Positions 27,280-37,020 are shown, counted from the first letter of the stretch. The stretch: DNA of 64,000 bases from Candidatus Contendibacter sp. (GCA_029624675.1 JARSSP010000031.1:1-64000); one strand, 5' to 3'. Made by a program: numbers and translations. Notes: generated by a model not told the origin, from the letters alone.

Positions 27280-28527
27280 CTACCAAAAAGCTCTTTTGAA
27301 ATCGTCCCTGAGTTTTCGCAATCCTTGTTTGAAGGCGCCGCCTTCTGGCGCGGGCGGATTGGGCCAGTTGGCCCGGTTTCCAACGCCAGCGTCTTGACTG
27401 GGCCCATTGGCGCGGGTTCCGGCAACGCCTTTTGGCGCCGGTTTGTTCGGCCGCTGATTGACCGCCACGGCGCGGGGCGCGCGCGGCGGGGTTTTTTGCG
27501 CGGGAGGTTGAGCCGCCTGGCTGGGTTGCAGGGTTTGGGTCGGGGGTGGACCGCCAGGAACGGCCGGGCGATTCGACTGCGGCTCCAGCTTTAGCACCAT
27601 GCTGACATCCGCGTCCGCGATCGTGATCGTGTTGTGTTCGGTTCGGTAACCCGGACAGGCGATTTCCAGTTGATAGACGCCTGCCTCCAGTTTCATCCCC
27701 GGCAGATAGGGTTGCCGGACATTCCGCATGTTGACCAGGTGGATTTGGGACTCGGGCGGCTGGACATCGATCGTGAGCGCATAGAGGGTTTTTTCCAGGG
27801 CGATCAGCAGGCTCACGTCGTTTTCGACGATTTTTACGCTGGCTTTCCGGGTGACGTAGCCGGGATGGCTCACTTCAATTTCATAGGCGCCGGCCGGTAG
27901 CCGTATCCCCGCCTGATAGGGCTGGCCGACATTCAGCAGACGGACCATGGCGTTGGTGGGTTCGGTCTTGACCGTCAGGACCCGCCAGGATTGCGACGGG
28001 GAAACCGGCGTGGTCGTGACCGCCATCGCCAGTTTGTCGAGTTTGACCTGGACCGCGTCGATATCCCGATCCTCGATCTCGCCGCTGCGCAGGACAGTGC
28101 CGGTGCGGGTGTCGATCAAACGGGCCGTGACCCGGACTCGCTCCCCCAGGCGGCTGACCGTGCCGGTCACGATGCCATGAATGCCATACAGCTTTCCCAG
28201 TTGCATGGCCGTTTCGGCATCGATGGGGCCAATCGAGCCAAAGGGATTGTTTTTGGCGATCTTGGCGATAGCGCTCAGGGACAGGCGATCCTTGAGGGCG
28301 AAATAGCCCAGGCTGGCGATGGCCGAGGTGATGGAGTCGGCGATGATCGCGCCGGCCTGCGGATCCAGATCGCCGCCGCGAACCGCGAATTCAACCACCG
28401 CGATCGTTTTTTTCGATTCCGATGGCCCGGCGGCCCACGCCGATGGAATGGGAAACCCGGCGATCAGCCAGCAGCCCATGAAGATGATCGCGCCAAGTCT
28501 TTTCAGGACACCCAGGTTGTTCATCAC
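27280..28527 (-). CDS. Exported CsgG/TolB-like protein with PEGA repeats
   Basis: 415 residues with an N-terminal signal peptide (hydrophobic 10-32, ending AWA). Residues 40-180 resemble the CsgG/FlgO-type domain (TIAVVEFAVRGGDLDPQAGAIIADSITSAI, GVTGTVSRLGERVRVTARLIDTRTGTVL). Two PEGA-like beta modules follow (VLTVKTEPTNAMVRL to EVSHPGYVTRKASVKI; ALTIDVQPPESQIHL to IACPGYRTEHNTITI). The tail is Pro/Gln/Ala-rich. Probably periplasmic or cell-surface; function unknown. It is co-directional with the radical SAM gene upstream, 20 bases away. Confidence 0.75.
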   Translation of the reverse strand: MMNNLGVLKRLGAIIFMGCWLIAGFPIPSAWAAGPSESKKTIAVVEFAVRGGDLDPQAGAIIADSITSAIASLGYFALKDRLSLSAIAKIAKNNPFGSIGPIDAETAMQLGKLYGIHGIVTGTVSRLGERVRVTARLIDTRTGTVLRSGEIEDRDIDAVQVKLDKLAMAVTTTPVSPSQSWRVLTVKTEPTNAMVRLLNVGQPYQAGIRLPAGAYEIEVSHPGYVTRKASVKIVENDVSLLIALEKTLYALTIDVQPPESQIHLVNMRNVRQPYLPGMKLEAGVYQLEIACPGYRTEHNTITIADADVSMVLKLEPQSNRPAVPGGPPPTQTLQPSQAAQPPAQKTPPRAPRAVAVNQRPNKPAPKGVAGTRANGPSQDAGVGNRANWPNPPAPEGGAFKQGLRKLRDDFKRAFW

Positions 28528-28547
28528 TCACGTCTCGATCAACTCGA

Positions 28548-30026
28548 TCAATCCGCCTGAAGGCCGCCGTGGCCCGGCAAGCCGACGTTTCCCGGCCACT
28601 CCCACAATTCGCGCGGGTAGTCGCGGTACAGTTCCCGGAACGCCCGCTGGTAATGCCAGTCGGCATGGACAATCCGCGCCAGTTCCCACGGACGGGTCAG
28701 ATGGCGCTCGACCCGCAGCGGATTGCGCCGGCCCGCTTCGCCGATCTGCCGCGCCAGCAGGGCGCTGAACTCGCGCAACGGCAGCGCGGTGGGCGTGAGC
28801 GGATGCATGCAATCGTGCAGATCGTAGGCATCGCCGCACCAGAACATTGGCCGCGCCGCTTCGTAGTCCGGCGTGCCGGGCGACGGGGTGCAGACGGTGA
28901 AGCTGCACTGCGCCGGGGGCATGGCGCCGACATAATCGCGCAGGCGCTGAAACTCGGCGTGGCCATACTCCGGGCGGACCATGAACGCGGCGTGGCAGGC
29001 GATGCCCAGCCGGCGCAATGTGTCGTGGGCGCGCTCGTTGTGCGCCACCGTGCCGCCCTTGCGCGCCGCCTTCAACTCCTGATTGGTGGCGAACTCGAAG
29101 CCGACGAACACGCCGTCCAAACCGATTTCGCGCCAGCGCCGCAACAACTCCGGTGAGTGTAGCACAGTCGTGGCGCGCGCCCAAGCGAAGTAACGCTTCT
29201 TGACTCCACGCCGCGCCAGCGCCTCGGCCAGTTCGAAACCGTAGGCTTCGTCGATAAAATTTTCGTCATCCGAAAAATAGACGTGATCGGCTGTAATCCG
29301 CGCCAGGTCCTCGGCCACCATCTCGGCCGGGCGCGGCTGATGCGCGCCGCCGCACAAGAGCGGCACGATGCAAAACGAACAGACCATCTTGCAGCCGTAG
29401 GAGGTGCGCGCCATCGCGACCGGTGGGAGCAGAGCCTGCCAGTCGCGCGGGTTCTCGCACACCCAGATGCAGTAATAGTGGCGACGATCCCACAGATCGC
29501 GGCGCGGGATCGGGATGGTGGCGGGATCGGGATAGCGGGGCCAGGTCTTGGCGGCTTCCGCGTCGAAGCGCTCGCCGGTGAACAGCAGGTTGGCGATATT
29601 CTCGGGCTCCTCACCCCGCGCCAGCGCCGTCACCAGGGCGTGAAACGGCGCGCAGCCCTCGCCGCGCACGATGTAATCGATAACGGGAAGATTGCAATCG
29701 GTGGGGATCACGGTGGCGTGATGACCACCGACCACGATCCGGGCGTCTGGCAATAACCGGCGCACCGCGTCAGCCAGCCGCTTCATGATTCCCGACTCGT
29801 GGGTGTAAGCGGTAAAGCCCACCAGATCGGGCCGGAACCGGGCCAGTTCGCGCTGGAAAACATGGTCGGCGAACCGGTGCAGCCGTAGATCGAGCACCCG
29901 CACCTCGTGTTCCGCTGGAAGCGCGGCGGCCAGATAACCGAACTCCAGGGGTTCCAGGCGCTGGAAACGTTCGAGACCCCGCACGGTTGGAAGGTGAGCC
30001 TTGGGCTTGACGAGCAAAATGCGCAT
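28548..30026 (-). CDS. B12-binding-type radical SAM protein
   Basis: 492 residues from the second ATG, which has GGAGG eight bases upstream. The N-terminal Rossmann-like domain (MRILLVKPKAHLP to GEGCAPF) resembles cobalamin-binding domains but lacks a clear DxHxxG. The radical SAM 4Fe-4S motif is C212-x3-C216-x2-C219 (SYGCKMVCSFC). VYFSDDENFI and FVGFEFATNQEL are typical of the BchE/HpnJ-like superfamily. Substrate unknown; hopanoid, lipid or tetrapyrrole modification are the usual roles. It follows the AAA/PD-(D/E)XK gene by 18 bases. Confidence 0.8.
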   Translation of the reverse strand: MRILLVKPKAHLPTVRGLERFQRLEPLEFGYLAAALPAEHEVRVLDLRLHRFADHVFQRELARFRPDLVGFTAYTHESGIMKRLADAVRRLLPDARIVVGGHHATVIPTDCNLPVIDYIVRGEGCAPFHALVTALARGEEPENIANLLFTGERFDAEAAKTWPRYPDPATIPIPRRDLWDRRHYYCIWVCENPRDWQALLPPVAMARTSYGCKMVCSFCIVPLLCGGAHQPRPAEMVAEDLARITADHVYFSDDENFIDEAYGFELAEALARRGVKKRYFAWARATTVLHSPELLRRWREIGLDGVFVGFEFATNQELKAARKGGTVAHNERAHDTLRRLGIACHAAFMVRPEYGHAEFQRLRDYVGAMPPAQCSFTVCTPSPGTPDYEAARPMFWCGDAYDLHDCMHPLTPTALPLREFSALLARQIGEAGRRNPLRVERHLTRPWELARIVHADWHYQRAFRELYRDYPRELWEWPGNVGLPGHGGLQAD

Positions 30027-30044
30027 GGAACCGTCCTCCATCGT

Positions 30045-30824
30045 TTACGACATTCGCCGCCACTCGAAGCCGACCAGGCTGCGTTCGGCGCGGCTGAGCT
30101 CCATGCCGATCAGGGTGACCGGTTGGCCGGCGTATTTCTGGTGGTAGCTCCGGCTTTGAATCTGTTCCAAGGCCCGGCCCGGCTCGCTCAGTTCCACCAC
30201 CTTGAATTCCAGCAGCCAGGCCCGGCCCGCCCACTGGAGGGTCAGGTCGATGCGGCCGTGGTTGGTGACATCTTCGGGAATCACGGTCAACCCCAGGGCG
30301 GCGAAGTAGCAGTAGACCAGGGAGGCCCAGTAGCCTTCGTAGTCGGCGATGTCGTTGCGCCGGTGCCAGTCGTGGGGCAGGGCGGCGAAGAAGGCGTGGA
30401 ACGCGGCGCGCAGGGCGTCGGGGTCGTCGGTGTCCAGGGCGGTGAAAATCCGGTTCTGGGTCTGTTCCCGGCGCTGGAGGTCGGGCGCCAGATGGTTGAG
30501 CAGGACTTCGTTCAGGCTCATCCGCACTTCCTGATTGGGATAGCCGAGCCGGTATTTAATCCGTCCCGCCTGGCGAAGCTGTTGGCGCAGGGTGAGATAG
30601 CCCGTCTGGAACAGCAGGGTCTCCGGTTCGATGAAGCCCACGTCGGCGAGCGCGGCGGCTAGAGTGCTAACCAGCAGGCTCTTGCCGAAGCGGCGGGGCC
30701 GGGCCAGGAAGTAGTATTTGCCTTCGTCGGCCAACCGCGCCACCAGCGGGGTCTTATCCACGTAGCAGTAGCCTTCCTCACGGATTTCCCGGAAGGTCTG
30801 GATGCCGATGGGGAGTTTGTGCAT
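30045..30824 (-). CDS. AAA-ATPase-like/PD-(D/E)XK protein with internal deletion
   Basis: 259 residues. It opens LPIGIQTFREIREEGYCYVDKTPLV with the Walker A-like RPRRFGKSLL (42-51), the start of AAA-ATPase_like proteins. It ends with the PDDEXK_9 nuclease-like domain (DYEGYWASLVYCYFAALG, GRIDLTLQWAGRAWLLEFKV). Normal members are about 500-530 residues; here the text jumps from VSTLAAALADVGF to ETLLFQTGYL near residue 60, so roughly half the ATPase including Walker B is missing in frame. Probably an inactive or repurposed derivative. Confidence 0.8.
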   Translation of the reverse strand: MHKLPIGIQTFREIREEGYCYVDKTPLVARLADEGKYYFLARPRRFGKSLLVSTLAAALADVGFIEPETLLFQTGYLTLRQQLRQAGRIKYRLGYPNQEVRMSLNEVLLNHLAPDLQRREQTQNRIFTALDTDDPDALRAAFHAFFAALPHDWHRRNDIADYEGYWASLVYCYFAALGLTVIPEDVTNHGRIDLTLQWAGRAWLLEFKVVELSEPGRALEQIQSRSYHQKYAGQPVTLIGMELSRAERSLVGFEWRRMS

Positions 30825-30927
30825 GGTCGAAACACCCTGGTTTGTCGTCGTGTTTCCTGCAAGCCCAGATCCGTAAACTCATTCAAAGAGTCATTCTGGT
30901 TAGAGGCGCAACGGGTCGTCGTGCTTT

Positions 30928-33900
30928 TTATTCTGCTTGGGTTCGACTGACACTCAATTCATGTCGCCGCCAGGCGTCCGCCGTCAGGGTGGCCGTGGCC
31001 AGTTCGCACAGATGGCCGTGATGGGTGAAGAACAGCACCTGGGTTCGCCGGGCGAGTTCGGCGAGCACTTCTAGCGTCGCGGCGGCCCGATCGTCGTCGA
31101 ACTGCACCAGCAAATCGTCGATCACGATCGGAACCGCTTCACGCTCCCGGAAGTGTTCTTCGATGGCCGCTAGGCGCAACGCCAAAAACAACTGGTCGCG
31201 GGTGCCCTGGCTCATGCCCACCACCTCCAGCCGCGCGCCGTCCGGGCGCTGGCCGAGAAGCATCTGCCGGTCATCCTCGTAATCCAGCACCAGGCCGCCG
31301 AAACTGCCTCCCGTGATCCGGGCGAAAATTTCGCTGGCGCGACGCAACACCGGCCCCTGATGGCGTTCCCGATACGCCTGCGCGACACGCGCCACGATGG
31401 CGCCAGCCAGTCGGGCGCGGGCATAGGCGCGGGCCTGCCGGGCGATGCGCTCGGTAGTCTCCTCGGCCTCCTGTTGCGCGGCGGCGGCGGCATCCCCCCC
31501 GTCGATGGCGTCGAAGACGCGGCGCGCGTCCAGGTCGGCCGCATGGGCGGTTTCGACCCCGGTTTCCCGCTCGCGGATCCGCGTTTCCAGTTCGTCCAGG
31601 CGGGCGTTGGCGGCGATCAGGTCCACGCCCTCGACCTCGGCCAGCACCTGAACCAGCGGACAGGCGGCGCCGCGCACCAGTTGCTCCTCGATTTCCGCGA
31701 CCCGGTCGGTCAAGCGTCGCTTGCGGGTCGAATCCTCTTCCACCGCCGCCAATTGATCCGGCGCTTCCACGTTCGCTTGTCGGGCCAGTTCCGCCAGTCG
31801 GTCGCGCTGGATCGCGGCGGCGGTTTCCGCCTGATTCAATCGGCGCTGTTCCCCCTTGATGGCATCGTCGAGTTGCTGGCGCCGCTGATCGGCGTCCCGC
31901 GCCTCGCCCAGCGCGTTGTACAGGGTGAAAGCAACCTGGTCGGCCTCCGCCGCTTCAATAGGTTCGGCCACCGCCCGCGCCAGGCTGGTCAACGCCTCGG
32001 CGAACATGGAGCAAGCGGTCCGTTCCTTGCGAGCCTCATTGGCGAGTGTTTCCAGGGTGTTGAGTGTCTTGGCGAGTTGATCCCACTGCTCCAGGCGCAC
32101 CCGCGCCTCGGCCGGCAACGCGGTGGACGGCAGGCGCAACGCGGCGGTCGCGGCCTGCCATTGTTCCCGCCAAGCCGCGCGTTTTCCGGCCAGGCTCGCG
32201 CGTTTTTCGGCCACGCCGCGCAACTCGGTTTCGGCTTCAGCGCTGCGCTGCTCCAAGGCGACGCGCGCCGCCGCCAGCCGACGGCCCTGCTCGACGGCCG
32301 CCTTGGCCCGACCGAGCGCGGTCGACAGGGCTTCGTCCTCGGCCAGGCCAGGTAGACCACAGGCCCGCAACGCCTGGTCGAACGCCTGGCGCGTCGCGGC
32401 CAACCCCACCGCGACTTCCCGCTGTTCCCGCCGCAGCGTTTCCAGCCGGGCGGAGCGTTCGACCAGCAGCGCCTGCTTTTGCAGCCATTCCGCCGCCGCG
32501 CCGGGCGTCAGATCGGGTCGATGGAGCGTTTGGGCGATTTCGGCCCAGCGGGCGTCCAGTTGGCCGCGTTCCAGCGCCAGCGCGGCGAACCGTTGCGCGA
32601 GGGCGGTGCGTTCCTCCCGCATGGCGGCGATGCGCTGGCGCAAGCTTTCGACGTTGGCGGCCCGCTTGGCATCAGCGTGCAACAGATCGGCCAGGCGGTC
32701 GGCTTCGCGCAGGGCGGCTTCAAAGGCGGCCGGCAGCGGTTGCTCCGCCGCGGAGTCCGCCGCCAGCCGGTCGGGATCGGCCGTGCGGTCGACATAGGCC
32801 TGGCGAACCCGTCGCCAGCCGTCGTCGCGCCGTTGCCGGGCCTGGCGGACCTGGTCGTGGGTGACGATCTCGCCAGCAGCGGCCAGGGCGCGCAATTCCC
32901 GCTCCCGCTCGCCCAGGTCCCGTTGCAGGATACGGTCCTGATCCGCGAGCGAACGCTCTTCCTCGGCGCATTGCCGATAGCGGTCGCCGATTTCGTTCAC
33001 CGTGGCCAGCAGCGGGACGCGCAGCGCGATCAATTCGTCAAGCGCTCCATCCCACAGCGCCGCCGCCTCGCGGGCCAGCATGGCCGCCAACTCGGTGATT
33101 TCCCGCGCCAACTGGGCATGTTGGCCCGCCAGATCGCCGGGTGCGGCGGCCTGCTCGCGCGCTGCTTCAAGAACGTCGAACGGCACGGGCAGTGGCTGGG
33201 CTTCCCATTCGTCTCGCAGGCGCTGGAGCGTCCCCACCAACGCCCGTTCCCGCTCCTCCAGTTGCTCATCCTTGATCAGCCAGGCGTCGTGATCCTTCAT
33301 CAGCGTCTCCACCCGCGCCCGCGTCGTGGGCGAGGGCAGCAGCGTGCGGACCCGCTCCGACAGTTCAATGGGAGTGAGCTCCATCACCAGTACCGGATCG
33401 ATGGCGGCCACCTGGGCAACCAGCGTTTGGCGCACGGCGGCCAGTTCCGCTTCGATCCGGGGCAGGCGCTCCAACGCACCCCGATAATCCTTGGCTCCAT
33501 GGTGCAGCCGCTCGATGGCGCTGGCGTGCGTCAACAGCGCCTCGCGCACCTGGAGCGTGGCGCGCTGGCGCTGTAACTCCTCCAGCGCCGCCCGCGCTTC
33601 CCGTTGATTGTCCAAGGCGGCGCGCAGGCGCTCTTCGGTCTCGATGCGCTGTTGTCTGGCTTCCGGCGGCAGCAGCGGAACCGCGGCGAGCGTGGCCAGT
33701 TCCTGCGATTTCGCCGTGCGTTCCGCGACCAGCGGCAGATGCGCGACGACCCGGGCCAGCCGGCGTTGTTCCCCCCGCAGATTGATCAATTCCGCCCGCA
33801 GGTCCGCATGTTTCTTGCCGGTTTGGCGCTGGAGCCGCTCGGCCTGTTCCCAGGCGGAAGACCGCACCGTGGCGTCGCGCGCCCGCTTGCGCTGTTCGTC

Positions 33901-34488
33901 CAGTTGCCGGAGGGCGATATTGATCAGGGGCTTGGTGGTGGCCTGTGGGCGAAACAGCTTGTCCGCCTCGGTGTTGAGCGCGCCGGACAACTGGCGCAGG
34001 TCGGCCAGTCCCGCCGCCGCCGCAAACAGGCTTTGGCCGATTTCACCCTTGCCTTCGAGCAGTGCTTCGCTGCCGCGCGTCAGCCCGTCGAGATCGAGTC
34101 CGAACAGGGCGCGATACAGCCCTTCGTCCAAGCCGCCAAGCACGCGGAGCAGGGTGTCCTCGGCCAGTGGCCGGTCGGTTTGCTCCTCGCCACTGGCTTC
34201 GTCCAGCGCGAATAGGGTTTGCTTGCGCGCCTTGCGCCGCATCACCGCCAGCCGGCCGTTGGTCGCGGTCGCCAGCGCAGCGCCGACCCGCAAGCGGGGG
34301 TGATGGGCGAAGTTGTCGGCGGTGCGTTCCTGTATCCCAAACAACAGACCGACGAGGGCGCGCAGCGTGGTGGACTTGCCGGCTTCGTTGGGGCCGTAGA
34401 TGACATGAAAATCTGGCCCGCCGACGAAATCGAGACAGCGTTCCGAAAACGCGCCGTAGGCTTTCAGATAAAGGCGTTCGATTTTCAT
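30928..34488 (-). CDS. YhaN-type SbcC-like ATPase
   Basis: 1186 residues. Walker A GPNEAGKST lies at 32-40 and two long coiled-coil arms (about 180-480 and 560-960) frame the hinge. The C terminus has GMSQGTRDQLFLALRLA (signature), PIVIDDLLVQFDDDR (Walker B) and FTHHGHL. This is the SMC/Rad50 fold of the YhaN family. It would pair with the nuclease encoded just upstream, with which it overlaps by four bases (ATGA). Together they should process DNA ends; substrate and pathway are unproven. Confidence 0.85.
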   Translation of the reverse strand: MKIERLYLKAYGAFSERCLDFVGGPDFHVIYGPNEAGKSTTLRALVGLLFGIQERTADNFAHHPRLRVGAALATATNGRLAVMRRKARKQTLFALDEASGEEQTDRPLAEDTLLRVLGGLDEGLYRALFGLDLDGLTRGSEALLEGKGEIGQSLFAAAAGLADLRQLSGALNTEADKLFRPQATTKPLINIALRQLDEQRKRARDATVRSSAWEQAERLQRQTGKKHADLRAELINLRGEQRRLARVVAHLPLVAERTAKSQELATLAAVPLLPPEARQQRIETEERLRAALDNQREARAALEELQRQRATLQVREALLTHASAIERLHHGAKDYRGALERLPRIEAELAAVRQTLVAQVAAIDPVLVMELTPIELSERVRTLLPSPTTRARVETLMKDHDAWLIKDEQLEERERALVGTLQRLRDEWEAQPLPVPFDVLEAAREQAAAPGDLAGQHAQLAREITELAAMLAREAAALWDGALDELIALRVPLLATVNEIGDRYRQCAEEERSLADQDRILQRDLGERERELRALAAAGEIVTHDQVRQARQRRDDGWRRVRQAYVDRTADPDRLAADSAAEQPLPAAFEAALREADRLADLLHADAKRAANVESLRQRIAAMREERTALAQRFAALALERGQLDARWAEIAQTLHRPDLTPGAAAEWLQKQALLVERSARLETLRREQREVAVGLAATRQAFDQALRACGLPGLAEDEALSTALGRAKAAVEQGRRLAAARVALEQRSAEAETELRGVAEKRASLAGKRAAWREQWQAATAALRLPSTALPAEARVRLEQWDQLAKTLNTLETLANEARKERTACSMFAEALTSLARAVAEPIEAAEADQVAFTLYNALGEARDADQRRQQLDDAIKGEQRRLNQAETAAAIQRDRLAELARQANVEAPDQLAAVEEDSTRKRRLTDRVAEIEEQLVRGAACPLVQVLAEVEGVDLIAANARLDELETRIRERETGVETAHAADLDARRVFDAIDGGDAAAAAQQEAEETTERIARQARAYARARLAGAIVARVAQAYRERHQGPVLRRASEIFARITGGSFGGLVLDYEDDRQMLLGQRPDGARLEVVGMSQGTRDQLFLALRLAAIEEHFREREAVPIVIDDLLVQFDDDRAAATLEVLAELARRTQVLFFTHHGHLCELATATLTADAWRRHELSVSRTQAE

Positions 34489-35738
34489 TCGCCGCCTTCC
34501 TCCCCGGCCAGCCGCGCCAGCAAATCCGACTCGACTTCGCCCAGCAGGTCGCTCAGGTCGGCGACCTCGTCCAGGCGCGCGGCGGCGCGCAGATCCACCG
34601 GCAGTTTCCGCAACAGGTCGCTCAGCGCCTCCTCCGCCACCGCGCGCAGCAACGCCGGATCGGCGGCGATCTCGCGTAATTCGCGCACCAATAGTCCGAC
34701 GGGGTCATCACGTTTGGCGATGCGGTCGAGGTCGAGGGGCGGGCGGGTGCGAAACTCGATCTTTTCGAGCCAAGCCCGACCATTCGAGGCTTGGAGGGCA
34801 AAATTGCGTAGTTCCTGTTCCACCGTGTCGGATCGCGCGGCCAGCAGGCGATGCAGGGGACCTTCGCCCCGCAACTGGACCCGCGCCGCCAGCACGCGGT
34901 CTCCCACGTCGGCCAGCCGTTGCCGCAGACCCAGTGTGGCCGCTTCCAGCAGCGCCTCCTGGTCGGGCAGATCGCCGATGTCGAGCGTCAAGGTCTCCCA
35001 GCGCATGACATCCAGGGCGATGGTCTGGTGCGTGATCTCCCCGTCCTCGACCGTAACCAACGCGCAGCCCTTGGGACCGGTTTCGCGGATGTGCCGACCC
35101 TGGGTGTTGCCCGGATAGACCACCCACGGTTCGCGGCACACCACCTCGGCGGTGTGGACGTGACCGAGCGCCCAGTAGTCGTAACCCTTGCCGCGCAGCA
35201 CGTCGAGCGTGGTGGGCGCGTAGGGATCATGGCCGGGGCGACCATCGAGGGAAGTGTGCAGCAGACCCAGGTTGAAGCAGCCGGCAATCGGGTCCGGGTA
35301 GCTGGCCGCCAGATCGGCGGTCACGGCGGCGGTGGCGAAGCTTTGGCCGTGCAAGGCGACGCCGAGGTCGTCCAAGACCAGGGTTTCGGGCCGGGCATCC
35401 GCCAGCAATCGCACGTTTTTCGGCAGGCGCAGAGCCTTGGTCAGTCGGCTGGCGGCGTCGTGATTGCCGCGCACGAGGGCAACGGTAATGCCCTCCTCGG
35501 CCAACCGGCTCACGCCCTTGATGAAAAACAGCCCGGTATTATGATCGAGCCAGTCGCCGTCGTAGAGGTCGCCGGCAATGACGACGAAATCGACTTGATG
35601 GTCGAGCGCGGCGGCGATCAGATGGTCGAAGGCGCGTCGGGTCGCGCCCCGCGCTTCGTCGACCGGGGCGCCGTCGTAACGGTCGAGGCCCCGGAGCGGG
35701 CTGTCGAGGTGCAGATCGGCGGCGTGCAGGAAACGCAT
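34485..35738 (-). CDS. YhaO-type SbcD-like metallophosphoesterase
   Basis: 417 residues. The calcineurin-like nuclease motifs are all present: HAADLHLDSPL, GDLYDGD, RGNHDAAS and GHVHT. The C-terminal half contacts the partner ATPase. YhaO/SbcD/Mre11 proteins are Mn-dependent DNA exo- or endonucleases. It is the first gene of a two-gene operon with the YhaN-like ATPase and runs alongside the DJ-1/PfpI gene, which ends 44 bases upstream of it. Confidence 0.87.
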   Translation of the reverse strand: MRFLHAADLHLDSPLRGLDRYDGAPVDEARGATRRAFDHLIAAALDHQVDFVVIAGDLYDGDWLDHNTGLFFIKGVSRLAEEGITVALVRGNHDAASRLTKALRLPKNVRLLADARPETLVLDDLGVALHGQSFATAAVTADLAASYPDPIAGCFNLGLLHTSLDGRPGHDPYAPTTLDVLRGKGYDYWALGHVHTAEVVCREPWVVYPGNTQGRHIRETGPKGCALVTVEDGEITHQTIALDVMRWETLTLDIGDLPDQEALLEAATLGLRQRLADVGDRVLAARVQLRGEGPLHRLLAARSDTVEQELRNFALQASNGRAWLEKIEFRTRPPLDLDRIAKRDDPVGLLVRELREIAADPALLRAVAEEALSDLLRKLPVDLRAAARLDEVADLSDLLGEVESDLLARLAGEEGGE

Positions 35739-35781
35739 GGGGCGGAGCGGTCGTGGACTGTAGATAAAGCCCGACGCGGGT

Positions 35782-36363
35782 TCAGGGTTCGATCCGGCTG
35801 CCGAGCACCTTCAGGAACGCACTCAGCCAGGCGGGATGGGCCGGCCAGGCCGGCGCGGTAACCAGGTTGCCATCCACCTGCGCCTGATCCAGGCCGATGG
35901 CGGTATAGCAGCCGCCGGCGCGTTCCACGTCGGGGCCGACCGCTGGATAGGCCGAGCAGGTGCGCCCTTCCAGCACGCTGGCCGCCGCCAGCACCTGCGC
36001 GCCGTGACAGATGGCGGCGATGGGTTTTTGAGTTGCGGCGAAGTGGCGGACGATTTCGATGACCCTGGGATTCAGGCGGATGTATTCCGGCGCCCGCCCG
36101 CCGGGGATTACCAGTGCGTCGTAATCCTCGGCTCGAACCTCAGCGAAAGTGGCGTTGAGGGTGAAGTTGTGGCCCGGTTTCTCGCTGTAGGTCTGGGCGC
36201 CGTCGAAATCGTGAACCGCGGTGCGCACCTGCTCGCCGGCCTGCTTGTCCGGGCAGACGGCCTCGACCGTGTGTCCGACCATGTGCAGGGCCTGAAACGG
36301 CACCATGACCTCGTAGTCTTCCACGTAATCGCCGACCAGCATCAAGATTCGTTTGGCGCTCAT
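35782..36363 (-). CDS. DJ-1/PfpI family protein
   Basis: 193 residues. The nucleophile elbow is AAICHGAQ (C119, H120); [12 protein letters not shown] supplies the conserved acidic residue (E93), and the N terminus [20 protein letters not shown] is typical of the large glutamine-amidotransferase-like members. Possible roles are protein/nucleotide deglycase, glyoxalase or stress chaperone; I cannot choose. An AGGAGT ribosome-binding site lies upstream of the ATG. Confidence 0.88.
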   Translation of the reverse strand: MSAKRILMLVGDYVEDYEVMVPFQALHMVGHTVEAVCPDKQAGEQVRTAVHDFDGAQTYSEKPGHNFTLNATFAEVRAEDYDALVIPGGRAPEYIRLNPRVIEIVRHFAATQKPIAAICHGAQVLAAASVLEGRTCSAYPAVGPDVERAGGCYTAIGLDQAQVDGNLVTAPAWPAHPAWLSAFLKVLGSRIEP

Positions 36364-36424
36364 CTGGGTACTCCTCAGAAAAGGTTTTACGGGGGTGAAT
36401 TCGCGACTGGGATGCGATTAAGCG

Positions 36425-36615
36425 TACATTGAGGACGCCTTCACTGCCAGCCAGGGTCAATACCATTCGGTGCTGGACGTGCCATTGGGCGAGGATGCCG
36501 GTCGTACCCATCGCGACCACTCGGCCCAAAACCTGGCCCTGATCCGCCGCATGGCTCGCAACGTACCGCGCCGCCCTTGGCGAGGATTATCGGTCGCGCT
36601 TGCTTCTTAAAGCCC
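36425..36615 (+). pseudogene. ISAs1-type transposase remnant
   Basis: The frame reads IEDAFTASQGQYHSVLDVPL, then GEDAGRTHRDHSAQNLALIR, matching the HWGIENxLHWVLDVxFxEDxSRxR..ENLALIRR block at the C-terminal end of ISAs1-like (IS4-group) transposases. Stops and loss of similarity follow. No ends or N-terminal domain remain. Confidence 0.7.
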
Positions 36616-36664
36616 AGTCCGACTACCGCATAGCGCGATTGCCCTGCCCCGGCTATCGCTAGTG

Positions 36665-36693
36665 TTGATTTATCTCGAAATGAGATATATAAT
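36665..36693 (+). promoter_or_regulatory. higBA promoter with overlapping operator
   Basis: TTGATT (36665-36670), 17 bases, TATAAT (36688-36693). The spacer contains the inverted repeat TATCTC (36671-36676)/GAGATA (36682-36687), well placed for repression by the HigA antitoxin or the HigBA complex. Confidence 0.7.
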
Positions 36694-36725
36694 TGCCTCT
36701 CGTGTACAAGCGACGGAGGGTCTGG

Positions 36726-37007
36726 ATGCATGTGATCAGTCAAAAACGGGTTTGGGAAGCCCAAGCAGCGCACAAGGACGCCGCTACCGCCCTGGAGGGC
36801 TGGTACAGAATTATCAAAGCCAACACGTTTGAAAACTTCGCCCAACTTAGGAGGGTTTTTCCCAGTGTCGATAAAGTCAATGACAAATATGTATTCAACA
36901 TCGGAGGTAACAAACTCCGCTTGATCGCCAACATAAACTTTGAAAGAAACAAACTTTTCATCAGATGCATATTGACTCATAACGACTACGACAAGGAACG
37001 GTTGTAA
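36726..37007 (+). CDS. higB: HigB-type mRNA interferase toxin
   Basis: 93 residues from MHVISQKRVWEAQAAHKDA, with GGAGGG five bases upstream of the ATG. WYRIIKANTFENFAQLRRVFPSVDKV and VFNIGGNKLRLIANINF, then RCILTHNDYDKERL, are the conserved RelE-fold blocks of HigB; the C-terminal H/Y residues are those used for ribosome-dependent mRNA cleavage. Toxin-first order with the antitoxin 60 bases downstream is characteristic of higBA. Confidence 0.92.
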   Translation: MHVISQKRVWEAQAAHKDAATALEGWYRIIKANTFENFAQLRRVFPSVDKVNDKYVFNIGGNKLRLIANINFERNKLFIRCILTHNDYDKERL

Positions 37008-37020
37008 GCAGGCTTTAAAA

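Noticed and set aside
30349..32864. Several plus-strand frames opposite the YhaN-like gene
   Set aside because: Arg/Ser/Pro-rich shadows of a GC-rich gene with intact SMC-type motifs.
36441..36980. 179-codon minus-strand frame opposite higB
   Set aside because: higB has a strong ribosome-binding site, promoter and family motifs; this frame also spans a transposase remnant.
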